From: Bacillus sp. CHD6a
Lineage (GTDB): Bacteria; Bacillota; Bacilli; Bacillales; Bacillaceae_I
Direction of reading: 5' to 3'
Assembly (NCBI RefSeq): GCF_001293645.1
Contig: NZ_LBMD01000016.1
Span: 60,968-124,967 of the forward strand
DNA: 64,000 bases
Positions 8,174 through 17,024 of this stretch are shown in pieces. Numbering within the stretch: the first letter of the stretch is position 1; every line of letters begins with the position of its first letter. The translations under genes were made by a program, and so were the position numbers. The notes under the pieces were generated by a model, which searched no databases, had not been told where the DNA came from, and saw only the letters and a list, made by a program, of their open reading frames with translations.

Positions 8174-9070
8174 ATGTATCATATAAAACGTTTGAGTGAA
8201 TGTACATTGAATCAAGCACTTGAAGCTTGGAACAAGGGTTTTGAAGGGTATTTTTTTGATGCAACCATGGATGTCGACCGATTTGCGGCAAGATTGGGTC
8301 AGGAAAATATTTCTGCTACCTTATCCATTATTGCGTTTGACGATGAAAATCCTATAGGACTCCTATTAAGTGGATTAAAAAAAATCGGGGATAATCTCGT
8401 TGCATGGAATGGAGGCACAGGGGTAGCTGCCTCTCATCGTAGAAAAGGTATTGGGAAGTTGTTAGTAGAGAAAGCTTGTGAGCTATATGAAGAAAAAGGG
8501 ATTCATACATCTACTTTGGAAGCTATCTCTAAAAACGACCATGCAATTGCATTATACGAAAAGAAAGGGTACAAGGTTGTTGATCATGTGGTACACCTTT
8601 CCCTTGAAACCTCTGTGGAATTTAAGGATTCTCTAGAATTTTACCCTGTTCATACTTCTGCTCATGATGCGCAGTATTTATCAAGTTATCATCATGACAC
8701 GCCATGGCAAAGTCAATGGTGGTGCATGAAAGATGGCTTGACACTGCAACTCTTGGGATCTGAAGGCGAAACTGCTGCATATGCCATGTTCAAAAGACAA
8801 TATAGCCCTGATGGGACCTTAAAAGCCATTGCAGTCACCCATTGTTTTATAAATGAAGGACAGCAAGAACCAGAAAGAGTATTGGAAGCTTTATTCTTTC
8901 ATCTTTTTCCACCGACAGTTGCGCCTTACCAATGCACGGTAGCATTTTTTCAAACGTCCAATAAAATGGTCTATGACTATCTTATCGACAAAGGCTTTGC
9001 CATGAAGGTAGAGCAAGTGTGGATGAAGAAGGCCATAACAGCTGCTGTGGACTCAGGGCATAAAAATTAA
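8174..9070 (+). CDS. GNAT family N-acetyltransferase (two-domain size)
   Basis: 298 residues. The N-terminal half (about 1-140) is a clear GNAT domain with the acetyl-CoA loop HRRKGIGKLLVEKACELYEEKG near residues 87-104 and NDHAIALYEKKGYKV. The C-terminal half (about 150-298) is weaker, rich in Trp/His, and may be a second degenerate GNAT fold, as in other 300-residue bacillar acetyltransferases. Start chosen at 8174 because AGGGGG lies 7 bases before it; the ATG at 8168 is too close and 8135 has no site. Substrate unknown. It stands alone behind the repeat locus. Confidence 0.82.
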   Translation: MYHIKRLSECTLNQALEAWNKGFEGYFFDATMDVDRFAARLGQENISATLSIIAFDDENPIGLLLSGLKKIGDNLVAWNGGTGVAASHRRKGIGKLLVEKACELYEEKGIHTSTLEAISKNDHAIALYEKKGYKVVDHVVHLSLETSVEFKDSLEFYPVHTSAHDAQYLSSYHHDTPWQSQWWCMKDGLTLQLLGSEGETAAYAMFKRQYSPDGTLKAIAVTHCFINEGQQEPERVLEALFFHLFPPTVAPYQCTVAFFQTSNKMVYDYLIDKGFAMKVEQVWMKKAITAAVDSGHKN

Positions 9071-9120
9071 GAAGATAGAGTCGGATTATACATATAGTAT
9101 TTATTTTTGGAGGGATCGTT

Positions 9121-10713
9121 ATGATGGTTGAAAAGTTTTTAGATGAACAAAATGAACAGTTTCAGAAACTATTAAAAAAATCCACCCACGCTGGCTGGAT
9201 GGCACAAACGACTGGAGAAAAGAAATGGGCAGAGGAAGCCGGAAAAGCTTCCAGTGAATTTAGCCTTTTCTATGCCAATCAAGATCGTTACAATCAGGTG
9301 AAATCTTACCTGCAAGACCCAGAAATTACGTTGGAACAAAGAAGACAGTTAGAAATTTTAGAGTATGGAATGAAAGAAAATCAATTGGATAAGGAAACAA
9401 TTGAAGAAATGTCTTCAATGTCTTCTGAACTTAATTATCTTTTTAATACGTACTTGCCTGAAGTAAATGGAAAAAAGTTATCCGCAAATGATATTAGAAA
9501 TATCTTGTTAAATAGTACAGACAGCAAGGAGCGGGAAAGAGCTTGGAAGGCAAGTAAAGAAGTGGGTCAAGTTGTGTCGCAAAAGTTATTGGCACTAGTG
9601 AAAAAGAGAAATGAAGCGGCAAGGAAATTAGGCTATGATAACTATTATGAAATGTCGTTTGCCAATCAAGAACTAGATTTAGAAGAAGTTTTTTCTATGT
9701 TCGAAAATCTAGTAGAACAATCGGATTCTACTTTTCGTAAGTTGAAAAGTGAATTAGATAACGAACTAGCCAAAAAATTTGGAGTAAAAGCGGAAGAATT
9801 ACGACCATGGCATTATGTGGATCCATTCTTCCAGGAAGCACCGGCAAACGAACAAACGAATCTGGATCAATATTTCAAAGGGCAAAATCTGGAGAAATTG
9901 ACTGCGGACACGTTTGATTCCATGGATATGCCAATTGAAGGCCTGTATGCTTCCTCTGACTTAAATCCTCGTGAAGGAAAGAACCCTACTGCGTTTTGTA
10001 TGGATATGAACCGTGAGGGAGATATTCGGGTACTATGTAACAATTTAGATAATACGTATTGGATGGGAACCATGCTTCATGAATTTGGACATGCGGCGTA
10101 CAACAAATATGTAAATCGCGATCTTCCCTATCTATTAAGAAGCTTTGCACATATTTTAACAACAGAGGCCATCGCAATGTTATTCGGGAAAATGACGGAA
10201 AATAGAGAGTGGTTATCTAAGTTTTTGAAAGTAGACGATGGGAAGCTTGATGTCTTAATGCCGTCCCTTGAAGAGCATGAACAATTAAAAATGCTTATAT
10301 CAGCAAGGTGGATTATCACCTTTGTTTTCTTTGAAAGAAAGCTGTATGAAAATCCTGATCAGGATCTTAATGCTCTTTGGTGGGAAACAGTGGAAAACAT
10401 TCAATTGCTTCATCCACCTGAAGACCGGACCAATCCAGATTGGGCGGCAAAGATTCATTTCACTCTTGCACCTGTTTATTACCAGAACTATTTATTGGGA
10501 GAATTGACTGCTGCACAACTCTATCAACATATCAAAAATAATGTTTCGGATGAGTTTTTCTCCCTTAAGGTAGGAGCATTTATTCGTGATGAATTCCTGG
10601 CACCAGGAGCAACCTATCAGTGGAATGAAAAAATTGAAAAAGTGACGGGCGAGCCACTAAACCCAGACCACTTTATAAAAGCCTATTGCCACTATGAAAA
10701 AGTAAATAATTGA
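9121..10713 (+). CDS. M2-type zinc metallopeptidase
   Basis: 530 residues, all-helical N-terminal region and a zinc site HEFGHAAYN near residue 320 followed about 25 residues later by TTEAIAMLFGKM, which supplies the third zinc ligand Glu. This HExxH...E gluzincin arrangement and the overall sequence fit the bacterial M2 (angiotensin-converting-enzyme-like) family, whose members are dipeptidyl carboxypeptidases; M3 family is the alternative. No signal peptide, so cytoplasmic, probably peptide recycling. Start at 9121 follows GGAGGG. Monocistronic with its own terminator. Confidence 0.83.
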   Translation: MMVEKFLDEQNEQFQKLLKKSTHAGWMAQTTGEKKWAEEAGKASSEFSLFYANQDRYNQVKSYLQDPEITLEQRRQLEILEYGMKENQLDKETIEEMSSMSSELNYLFNTYLPEVNGKKLSANDIRNILLNSTDSKERERAWKASKEVGQVVSQKLLALVKKRNEAARKLGYDNYYEMSFANQELDLEEVFSMFENLVEQSDSTFRKLKSELDNELAKKFGVKAEELRPWHYVDPFFQEAPANEQTNLDQYFKGQNLEKLTADTFDSMDMPIEGLYASSDLNPREGKNPTAFCMDMNREGDIRVLCNNLDNTYWMGTMLHEFGHAAYNKYVNRDLPYLLRSFAHILTTEAIAMLFGKMTENREWLSKFLKVDDGKLDVLMPSLEEHEQLKMLISARWIITFVFFERKLYENPDQDLNALWWETVENIQLLHPPEDRTNPDWAAKIHFTLAPVYYQNYLLGELTAAQLYQHIKNNVSDEFFSLKVGAFIRDEFLAPGATYQWNEKIEKVTGEPLNPDHFIKAYCHYEKVNN

Positions 10714-10722
10714 TCGTTTAGG

Positions 10723-10755
10723 GTAAGTAGATTTCATTTCTACTTACTCTTTTTT
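10723..10755 (+). terminator. Intrinsic terminator after M2-type peptidase gene
   Basis: GTAAGTAG / CTACTTAC stem, 9-base loop, then T7. Confidence 0.88.
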
Positions 10756-10906
10756 TGTTAAGTTTTTATGACTTTTCTAACAAATCCTTAATTTTTCATG
10801 AAAATCCTATGAATTTAATATAAACTAATAATTAGTGATATTTTTCGAGTTTTTTTGACATAACTCTACACTGATAATAGAGAAACTAGAAGGGATGACT
10901 TCTTTT

Positions 10907-12145
10907 ATGATAAAAAAATTACAAATATGTGTCATCATCCCACTACTTGTTTTGGTTTTTGGGAATTCAATAGCAGTGCAAGCAGAAGAACCAGGAGATT
11001 TATTTAGTGAGTCCGCTATATTAATAGATGCAAAATCAGGTCATATTCTATATGAAAAAGACAGTAAACGTGAAATGTATCCAGCTAGCATCACAAAAAT
11101 CGTGACTGCTATTATTGCTATAGAAGAGGGGAACCTTCAGGACATTGTAACGGTAAGTAAAAATGCAAGGGACCAAGACGGATCAAGGGTATATTTACTT
11201 GAAGGGGAAAAGGTAACGCTTGAGAAACTAGTTCAAGGATTGATGATTAATTCTGGTAACGATGCAGGTACTGCTATTGCAGAACATTTTGATGGCAGTG
11301 AAAAAGCTTTTGCCATAAGAATGAATACATTTGTGAAGGAAAAAGTAGGGGTGGAGGATACAAATTTCACAAACCCCCATGGTTTGTTTCACCCTGAACA
11401 TGTGACAACTGCACAGGATATGGCAAAGATTGCCCAATATGCAATGAAAAATGAAACCTTTAGGAAGATTGTCGGAACAAAGGAAATGGAGTGGATTGGT
11501 GAAGGTTGGGAGACAACGTTGTACAATCATCACCGCTTATTATGGGATTACGAGGGCACAACTGGAGTGAAAAATGGTTATGTGCCGGAATCAGGTCATA
11601 CATTGGTTACTTCAGCAAACAGGGATGGTATGGATCTCATTGTCGTAACCATGAAGGCAGCTTCAAAATATTATATCTACAAAGACACCATGACTTTATT
11701 GGATTATGGTTTTGCAAATTTCATAACAGATGAAATCAAAAAAGGTGAAATGGTAACAGATGCTGGCGGTAGAGAGTACATGCTTGCGAAAAATGTGCAT
11801 GTAGCAAAGATGGATGATGAAATGGTCAGCTTGCGTGTAAACAAGGACAAGGATTTGGTAGTGAAAATCGGAACCCGTAAACACGTGGAAGAAAATGTGT
11901 TGGTTGAACAAGAAAGAAATGATTTAACTCCTGTTCCTACAGCATCTTCATCGGATTCCACCGATCAATCAGGTGGAGATACAAGTTCAAAGAGCAGTGT
12001 AGGTTCTACCATTTTTATCTTCACTGCACTATTAATCTTCTTTTTTGGTATGAATACGCTGCAAAAAAGAAGAAGGAGAAAGAAAATGCAACAACGTTAC
12101 GCTGATTCTCTCGTATATTCTAGAAGAAGCAGCTATTATAGGTAA
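10907..12145 (+). CDS. D-alanyl-D-alanine carboxypeptidase, S11 family, C-terminal membrane anchor
   Basis: 412 residues: signal peptide (about 1-26), S11 penicillin-binding catalytic domain (about 35-265), a C-terminal domain, a Ser/Thr-rich linker (about 345-365), a membrane helix (about 368-385) and a basic tail. Trims the terminal D-Ala of peptidoglycan pentapeptides outside the cell. The nucleophile motif SITK is at about residue 61 and SGN at 116; the usual KTG triad reads KNG (about 222-224), which is odd. An N-terminal signal plus a C-terminal membrane anchor resembles B. subtilis DacA-type enzymes more than DacF. Start 10907 (ATG) chosen over 10895, which directly abuts the AGAAGGG ribosome site. 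Confidence 0.87.
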   Translation: MIKKLQICVIIPLLVLVFGNSIAVQAEEPGDLFSESAILIDAKSGHILYEKDSKREMYPASITKIVTAIIAIEEGNLQDIVTVSKNARDQDGSRVYLLEGEKVTLEKLVQGLMINSGNDAGTAIAEHFDGSEKAFAIRMNTFVKEKVGVEDTNFTNPHGLFHPEHVTTAQDMAKIAQYAMKNETFRKIVGTKEMEWIGEGWETTLYNHHRLLWDYEGTTGVKNGYVPESGHTLVTSANRDGMDLIVVTMKAASKYYIYKDTMTLLDYGFANFITDEIKKGEMVTDAGGREYMLAKNVHVAKMDDEMVSLRVNKDKDLVVKIGTRKHVEENVLVEQERNDLTPVPTASSSDSTDQSGGDTSSKSSVGSTIFIFTALLIFFFGMNTLQKRRRRKKMQQRYADSLVYSRRSSYYR

Positions 12146-12147
12146 GG

Positions 12148-12191
12148 AAACAGCGAAGCGACCTGTAATATACAGGTCGCTTCGCTGTTTT
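12148..12191 (+). terminator. Strong intrinsic terminator after carboxypeptidase gene
   Basis: Perfect 17-base stem CAGCGAAGCGACCTGTA and complement (12151-12187) with a 3-base loop, followed by T4. Confidence 0.9.
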
Positions 12192-12226
12192 GTATTTTTA
12201 AAGAAGGGTAGGGTATGAATAAGGGT

Positions 12227-12256
12227 TTGGCGAGATGCCCAAAGAATGTATATAAT
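12227..12256 (+). promoter_or_regulatory. Sigma-A type promoter of the split-barrel flavoprotein gene
   Basis: TTGGCG (12227-12232), 18-base spacer, TATAAT (12251-12256); 30 bases before the start codon. Confidence 0.6.
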
Positions 12257-12287
12257 GGATATATGTAGATAATAGGAGGGAAAGATC

Positions 12288-12734
12288 ATGCAGAGAAAAG
12301 AGAATTCGCTTAGTAAAGAACTGGTTGAGTTATTGCAAGGGGAGAAAATCGTGTCCCTGATTACAACAGACAAGGATAGCAAGAAACCGAATTTAAGCGT
12401 CGTGTCATGGTTGGTTGCACATGAAGATGGGAAAACGATAAAATTTGCTTTAGGGCACAAGGCAGAGAGTGCGTTTAACATACAAGAGAACCCGGAATTA
12501 ATCTTAGGTGTAGTAGGAGCGGGAAGTTGTTATTCCATTAACGGTAAAGGATCCGTATCTGAAGTTATAGATAAAACAATGAAGTATCGTGTGGTGACCG
12601 TTGAGGTGGAGTCAGTGGAAGATGTCATTTTTTATGGCGGAAAAATAACGCAAGAACCTGACTATGTGAAAACATACGACGAAGATCTTGCTAAAAAGCT
12701 AGATGAAGAAGTTTATGCACTTTTGAAAGGCTGA
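12288..12734 (+). CDS. Pyridoxamine 5'-phosphate oxidase-like FMN-binding split-barrel protein
   Basis: 148 residues, one split-barrel domain: KIVSLITTDKDSKKPNLSVVSWLVA then TIKFALGHKAESAFNIQENPELILGVV, the conserved pattern of the PNPOx-like family in which FMN or another flavin binds at a dimer interface. Family members act on diverse small molecules or haem, and a specific reaction cannot be given. Ribosome site AGGAGGGAAAG. It has its own promoter; a weak GGTTGTCC / GGGCAGCC hairpin with T4 (about 12751-12779) follows. Confidence 0.82.
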   Translation: MQRKENSLSKELVELLQGEKIVSLITTDKDSKKPNLSVVSWLVAHEDGKTIKFALGHKAESAFNIQENPELILGVVGAGSCYSINGKGSVSEVIDKTMKYRVVTVEVESVEDVIFYGGKITQEPDYVKTYDEDLAKKLDEEVYALLKG

Positions 12735-12882
12735 TAGTTCGATGCAAGGGGTTGTCCAGATTAGGTGGGCAGCCTTTTCTATATATCTAGAATATATCTC
12801 ATAGTTAATAGCAACCTAGAAAAGTAATACTTTTCCATATATAATAATAGAATACTACATTTTCTATTTGAAAGGGGTTTCT

Positions 12883-13416
12883 ATGAAAAGTTGGTTTAAA
12901 TTGAACAAAAGTAAAGTCCTTCCCTTCTTGGGTGTTTTATTTATGGCAGGAGCACTAATTACATACTATTTATACACGTCCCCATTTCAGGAAACAGGGT
13001 CGGCAGGGGGGCAAGGGAACCCTTCTTCAAGTACATTATCCACATCAAACAGTATTACAGTTGAACAAGAAAACCCATTCAATCATAAGAAGAAACTGAA
13101 CGAAGTCCATGTTGCTAATTACATTCATTGGATGTCTCATCAAAAGGTCAAAGCAGAAAGCAAATGGACCCATTATAAGATGACTCCTGAAAGAATTGAT
13201 TGGCTATTGGAAAAAGTTCAAGAAGCTGAGTATAAACATGAAGAAGTGTATGTGGAAATTCTAACAAAATGGCAGAACGGTGACTTTTCCACAGCTGACC
13301 TAGATCATAATAAGGTCTGGTCTTTGCTTAACGGGACGATTGGTAAAGCAACTGGCGTAATGACAGAAGAACAAGAAAAAGAATACTTAAAAAATCCAAC
13401 TATCAACTTTAAATAA
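12883..13416 (+). CDS. Membrane-anchored protein, probable DUF6241
   Basis: 177 residues: a basic N-terminus, one membrane helix (about 12-30), a Gly/Ser/Thr-rich linker (about 35-60) and a soluble C-terminal domain (about 65-177) with NYIHWMSHQKVKAESKW, MTPERIDWLLEKV and LTKWQNGDFSTADLDHNKVWSLLNGTIGKATG. This matches my memory of DUF6241 proteins of bacilli, which have no known function. Start at 12883 behind AAAGGGG; a TTG 15 bases upstream lies inside the ribosome site. Immediately followed by a MITE-like insertion. Confidence 0.72.
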   Translation: MKSWFKLNKSKVLPFLGVLFMAGALITYYLYTSPFQETGSAGGQGNPSSSTLSTSNSITVEQENPFNHKKKLNEVHVANYIHWMSHQKVKAESKWTHYKMTPERIDWLLEKVQEAEYKHEEVYVEILTKWQNGDFSTADLDHNKVWSLLNGTIGKATGVMTEEQEKEYLKNPTINFK

Positions 13417-13452
13417 TGGCTGCAACATTACCTTATGGTAAAATGATGGAGA

Positions 13453-13690
13453 ATTCGCATAAGGCCACTGAAAAACTGATAACGGAAAGTTTTTTATGAT
13501 TCCTAGCTGGTGATTGTAGCAAAAGGCGAAGACTCCTGAGGGAGATAGCGCTAGCTGGAGACCCCGCAGGCGTAGCCGAAGGAGGCTCACGTCAGCCCCT
13601 AGGAAAGCGAAGCCATTTGCGGAAATCAACAGCGGTGTCTAAACACATTCTTAGTTCAATGATTTTTTCAGTGGCCTCATTCGCATAAGG
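13453..13690 (+). mobile_element. Repeat locus B: complete MITE-like element with 12-bp target duplication
   Basis: The element runs from CCACTGAAAAAC (13465) to TTTTTTCAGTGGCCTC (ends 13678), 214 bases. It is flanked on both sides by the direct repeat ATTCGCATAAGG (13453-13464 and 13679-13690). Terminal inverted repeats are CCACTGAAAAA / TTTTTCAGTGG. Inside is a long imperfect palindrome beginning CTAGCTGGTGATTG and ending GGAAATCAACAGC. No coding capacity for a transposase. The right-hand duplication ends 13 bases before the acyl-CoA dehydrogenase start and carries part of its ribosome site. Confidence 0.8.
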
Positions 13691-13703
13691 GTGGTTATTT
13701 CAG

Positions 13704-14870
13704 ATGAATGGAATTAGAAGTTTTGCTAGAACACAAGAGCAAGAGTTGATGGTAAAAAAAGCATCTTCTTTGGCTTCGGACTTTTATATCCGCTCTGGCC
13801 ATTATGATCAGAATGCTGAATTTCCTTTTGAAAATTTTCAAGCACTTAAGGATGCGGGATTACTGGATCTTACCATACCAAAGGAACACGGTGGGCAAGG
13901 TGCAGGGCTGTATGCATTTGTTTTACTACAGGAAACCATTGCACAAGGTGATGGACCAACTGCACTGAGTCTTGGATGGCACTTGGGTATCATGATGAAC
14001 GAAGGGATAAATCAATCATGGCCAAAGGATATTTACAAAAAAATTTGTGCGGATGTTGTACAACATAATAAATTGATAAACAGTGCGCATAGTGAAAGAA
14101 AGACCGGAAGCCCAGCAAGAGGAGGTAAGCCTGAAACAGTTGCTAAAAAGCTCTCTGGTGGCGGTTGGCAAATTAACGGAAGAAAAAATTTCACTTCCCT
14201 TGCCCCTGTTCTGGATTATTTCATTATCTCAGCAAGCATTGAAGGAACGAATCAAGTGGGAGAGTTTTTGCTTCCGCGAAAACTGAAAGGAATTACTATT
14301 GAAGAAACGTGGAACTCTATGAGTATGAGAGCTACAAGAAGTGATGATTTGGTGTTAACAGATGTTATCACAGATGAACAGGCACTATTATATATAAAGA
14401 AGAAAAAAACTCCAAAACCACAAGGGTGGCTTCTTCATATACCTGCCTGTTATTTAGGCATAGCCATCGCAGCAAGAAATGAAGCTGTATCATTTGCTGC
14501 TTCTTACCATCCAAACAGCCTCCCTCATCCGATAAGAGAAGTACCTAAAGTAAGGGAAAGGGTAGCAAGGATGGATACAGAATTGATGACAGCACGTCAT
14601 TTGTTATACAGCGTGGCTAGACTATGGGATGAAGCGCCTGATAAACGAAGTGAACTGATTGGAGAACTTGCGACAGCCAAGCTGGTTGCAACAAACAGTG
14701 CCATCTCCATTGTAGATGAAGCGATGCGTATTGTTGGGGCACAAAGTCTACATGCAGAACATCCACTTCAACGTAATTACCGTGATGTCCGGGCAGGATT
14801 ACATAATCCGCCTGCAGATGAAATTACAATGGAAATGCTGGCTCAGCAAGCTTTCCTAAAAGAAAATTAA
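13704..14870 (+). CDS. Acyl-CoA dehydrogenase family protein (YdbM-like)
   Basis: 388 residues with the three-domain acyl-CoA dehydrogenase layout: helical N-terminal domain, central beta domain (about 125-235) and C-terminal helical domain (about 245-385). It carries IVDEAMRIVGAQSL and ERVARMDTELMTARHLLY, usual FAD/substrate-side segments. Similar to B. subtilis YdbM; substrate and electron acceptor unknown. A shortened middle region suggests it may act on atypical thioesters or flavin partners. AAGGGTGG about 10 bases before ATG is the ribosome site and directly adjoins the MITE-like insertion, so native regulation may be altered. Confidence 0.83.
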   Translation: MNGIRSFARTQEQELMVKKASSLASDFYIRSGHYDQNAEFPFENFQALKDAGLLDLTIPKEHGGQGAGLYAFVLLQETIAQGDGPTALSLGWHLGIMMNEGINQSWPKDIYKKICADVVQHNKLINSAHSERKTGSPARGGKPETVAKKLSGGGWQINGRKNFTSLAPVLDYFIISASIEGTNQVGEFLLPRKLKGITIEETWNSMSMRATRSDDLVLTDVITDEQALLYIKKKKTPKPQGWLLHIPACYLGIAIAARNEAVSFAASYHPNSLPHPIREVPKVRERVARMDTELMTARHLLYSVARLWDEAPDKRSELIGELATAKLVATNSAISIVDEAMRIVGAQSLHAEHPLQRNYRDVRAGLHNPPADEITMEMLAQQAFLKEN

Positions 14871-14883
14871 AAAAAGCGCAATT

Positions 14884-15180
14884 CCGTAGATTTACCTTCC
14901 AGGCGCTTCGCTTGCCTGAGGGCGGTCCGTGTGCCTCTCTACTTGCACCGTGGCCACTGAAAAACTGATAACCTAAAGTTTTTATTAATTCCTAGGTGTT
15001 GATTGGAGCAAAAGGCGAAGACTCCTCGAAAATGCTACGCATCTTCTTCGTGCGATGAATCGCTGCCGAAGCCTTCCTTGTCATGAGGGAGATAGCGCTA
15101 GGTGGAGACCCCGCAGGCGTAGCCGAGGAGGCTCACGTCAGCCCCTAGGAAAGCGAAGCCATTTGCGGAAATCAACAGCG
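14884..15180 (+). mobile_element. Repeat locus C: half palindrome plus MITE-like copy lacking its right end
   Basis: 14884-14940 is the left half of the GTAGATTTACCTTCCAGGCGCTTCGC palindrome. GGCCACTGAAAAACTG at 14952 opens a MITE-like copy that carries the 58-base inner module (AAATGCTACGC ... GAAGCCTTCCTTGTC). It stops at GGAAATCAACAGCG (15180) without the TTTTTCAGTGG end. It fills the gap before the yhdT-panF operon. Confidence 0.72.
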
Positions 15181-15250
15181 TGGCAATCCAGTAACTTATA
15201 AAGTAAATGCTATTAAGAAATACAGACTGATATAAAAAGAGAGTGATTTT

Positions 15251-15544
15251 ATGCACGAAAAATTTAACAAAGGTAAAAGAGACTGGCGCTATCCCATTGC
15301 ACATAGAGAAGCATGGATTGGGATTGCGCTTGTTCTTTTCCATTTCGCTTGGTGGTACGGTTTTGCTTATGGTTTTGGATCAAAGCCAGTCGACACCTAT
15401 ACATATATTTTAGGCTTACCCGCTTGGTTTTTTTATAGTTGTATACTTGGATTCATTATCATCATTTTACTCGTCATTCTAGTGGTCAGGTTTTTGTTTA
15501 AGGATCTTCCTTTAGAGTCAGATGAAGAAGGAGATCATCCATGA
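15251..15544 (+). CDS. YhdT family small membrane protein
   Basis: 97 residues with two membrane helices (about 24-44 and 57-80) and the conserved start RDWRYPIAHREAWIGIALVLFHFAWWYGFAYG of the DUF997/YhdT family. In many bacteria yhdT sits directly before panF, as here: the stop codon overlaps the panF start (ATGA at 15541-15544). It is probably an accessory subunit of the sodium/pantothenate symporter, an inference from conserved pairing. Ribosome site GAGAGTGA. Confidence 0.85.
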   Translation: MHEKFNKGKRDWRYPIAHREAWIGIALVLFHFAWWYGFAYGFGSKPVDTYTYILGLPAWFFYSCILGFIIIILLVILVVRFLFKDLPLESDEEGDHP

Positions 15545-17004
15545 ACATACAAGTGATTATTCCTTTATTGATATTTCTTGTTATTATTTTCTTCATTGGA
15601 GTGTTTGCCTCCAGGAAACTATCGAACACATCTTCTTTTGTACAGGATTATTTCCTTGGGGGAAGAGAGCTTGGAGGACTGTTACTTGCGATGACTATGG
15701 TTGCCACATACGGGAGTGCCTCAAGTTTTATTGGTGGGCCCGGAATTGCATACCATACAGGACTAGGTTGGGTACTCTTAGCTATGATACAAGTGGTGAC
15801 AGGATATTTTGTTTTAACGATATTAGGAAAGAAATTCGCTATAGTAGCACGGAAAATGAAAGCCATCACGCTGATCGATTTTTTAAAAGAAAGGTATCAG
15901 AGTAAATGGGTGGTGTTGTTATCGGCCTTTAGCATCATTCTTTTCCTTTTCTCCGCGATGGCAGCACAGTGGATTGGCGGAGCAAGGCTCATCGAGTCGA
16001 TAACGGGTCTTTCTTATACCTCTGCGTTGTTTATTTTTGCTGCTTCTGTATTGGTATATGTAATTATTGGAGGATTCCGTGCGGTGGCCATTACTGACGG
16101 TGTGCAAGGAATTGTCATGATTATTGGGACAATAGTCATTTTAACAGGAACCGTCATTGCTGGTGGTGGCATACCTACCATTATGAACGATCTTGTGAAG
16201 GAAAATCCGAATCTTATCACACCTTTCGGAGCGGATGGATCATTGACTCCATTATATGTATCGTCCTTTTGGATCTTAGTAGGGGTTGGAGTAGTTGGAC
16301 TTCCTCAGGTGGCTGTCAGAGCCATGTCTTATAAGAATTCCAAAGCTATGCACGCAGCATTGATTATTGGTACAGTTGTTGTTGGGTTCATTATGCTAGG
16401 CATGCACTTGGCAGGTGTGTTCGGAAGAGCGGTTTTACCGGGCTTAGATACACCAGATACAGTCATGCCACTTTTGGCCTTGCATGTCTTGCCAGGATGG
16501 TTGGCAGGGATTGTCTTGGCAGCTCCGATGGCTGCCATTATGTCGACGGTTGATTCTCTATTGCTCATAGTGAGTTCCTCCCTTGTAAAAGATGTATACT
16601 TAAACTATGTGCGTCCTAACGCGCCAGAAAAAAATATTAAACGAATAAGCATAGGTGTAACAACAGTTGTAGGGGTACTTGTGTTCTTTATGGCCATTGA
16701 TCCACCTGCATTTCTAATCACCTTAAACCTTTTTGCATTCGGCGGGCTGGAAGCGGCCTTTATCTGGCCGGTTGTATTGGGTCTATATTGGAAAGGTGGA
16801 AATGCGGTTGGTGCACTGGCATCCATTCTTGTAGGGGTGCTTTCCTATATCTGTATAACTTTATATATTCCAGATGCATTTGGTATGCACAGCGTAATAG
16901 TTCCAGTCATACTTTCTCTTGTAGCCTATATTTTTTGCAGCATAATAGGTAGAGATAACAAGAAGCATGAACACCAAGAAATAATTAATAAATACTTGCT
17001 TTAA
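15541..17004 (+). CDS. panF: Sodium/pantothenate symporter
   Basis: 487 residues, about 13 membrane helices, of the sodium:solute symporter (SSSF) family. It imports pantothenate, the precursor of coenzyme A, with sodium. Family features: DYFLGGRELGGLLLAMTMVATYGSASSFIGGPG near residues 36-66, and YVIIGGFRAVAITDGVQGIVM near 172-193, the classic SSSF signature region. Pairing with YhdT strongly favours PanF over proline or other SSSF transporters. Start overlaps the yhdT stop by four bases, so translation is coupled. Confidence 0.9.
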   Translation: MNIQVIIPLLIFLVIIFFIGVFASRKLSNTSSFVQDYFLGGRELGGLLLAMTMVATYGSASSFIGGPGIAYHTGLGWVLLAMIQVVTGYFVLTILGKKFAIVARKMKAITLIDFLKERYQSKWVVLLSAFSIILFLFSAMAAQWIGGARLIESITGLSYTSALFIFAASVLVYVIIGGFRAVAITDGVQGIVMIIGTIVILTGTVIAGGGIPTIMNDLVKENPNLITPFGADGSLTPLYVSSFWILVGVGVVGLPQVAVRAMSYKNSKAMHAALIIGTVVVGFIMLGMHLAGVFGRAVLPGLDTPDTVMPLLALHVLPGWLAGIVLAAPMAAIMSTVDSLLLIVSSSLVKDVYLNYVRPNAPEKNIKRISIGVTTVVGVLVFFMAIDPPAFLITLNLFAFGGLEAAFIWPVVLGLYWKGGNAVGALASILVGVLSYICITLYIPDAFGMHSVIVPVILSLVAYIFCSIIGRDNKKHEHQEIINKYLL

Positions 17005-17024
17005 TAAAAGAGTAGGAGATTAAA

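Noticed and set aside
12032..12481. 149-codon minus-strand frame
   Set aside because: It spans a terminator and overlaps two well-supported plus-strand genes; its translation has no family features.
13387..13629. Open frames reading ISANGFAFLG in several repeat loci (also near 15098, 21287, 28790, 28800 and 47980)
   Set aside because: They are translations of the palindromic repeat, lack ribosome sites, and differ between copies by frame-breaking changes.
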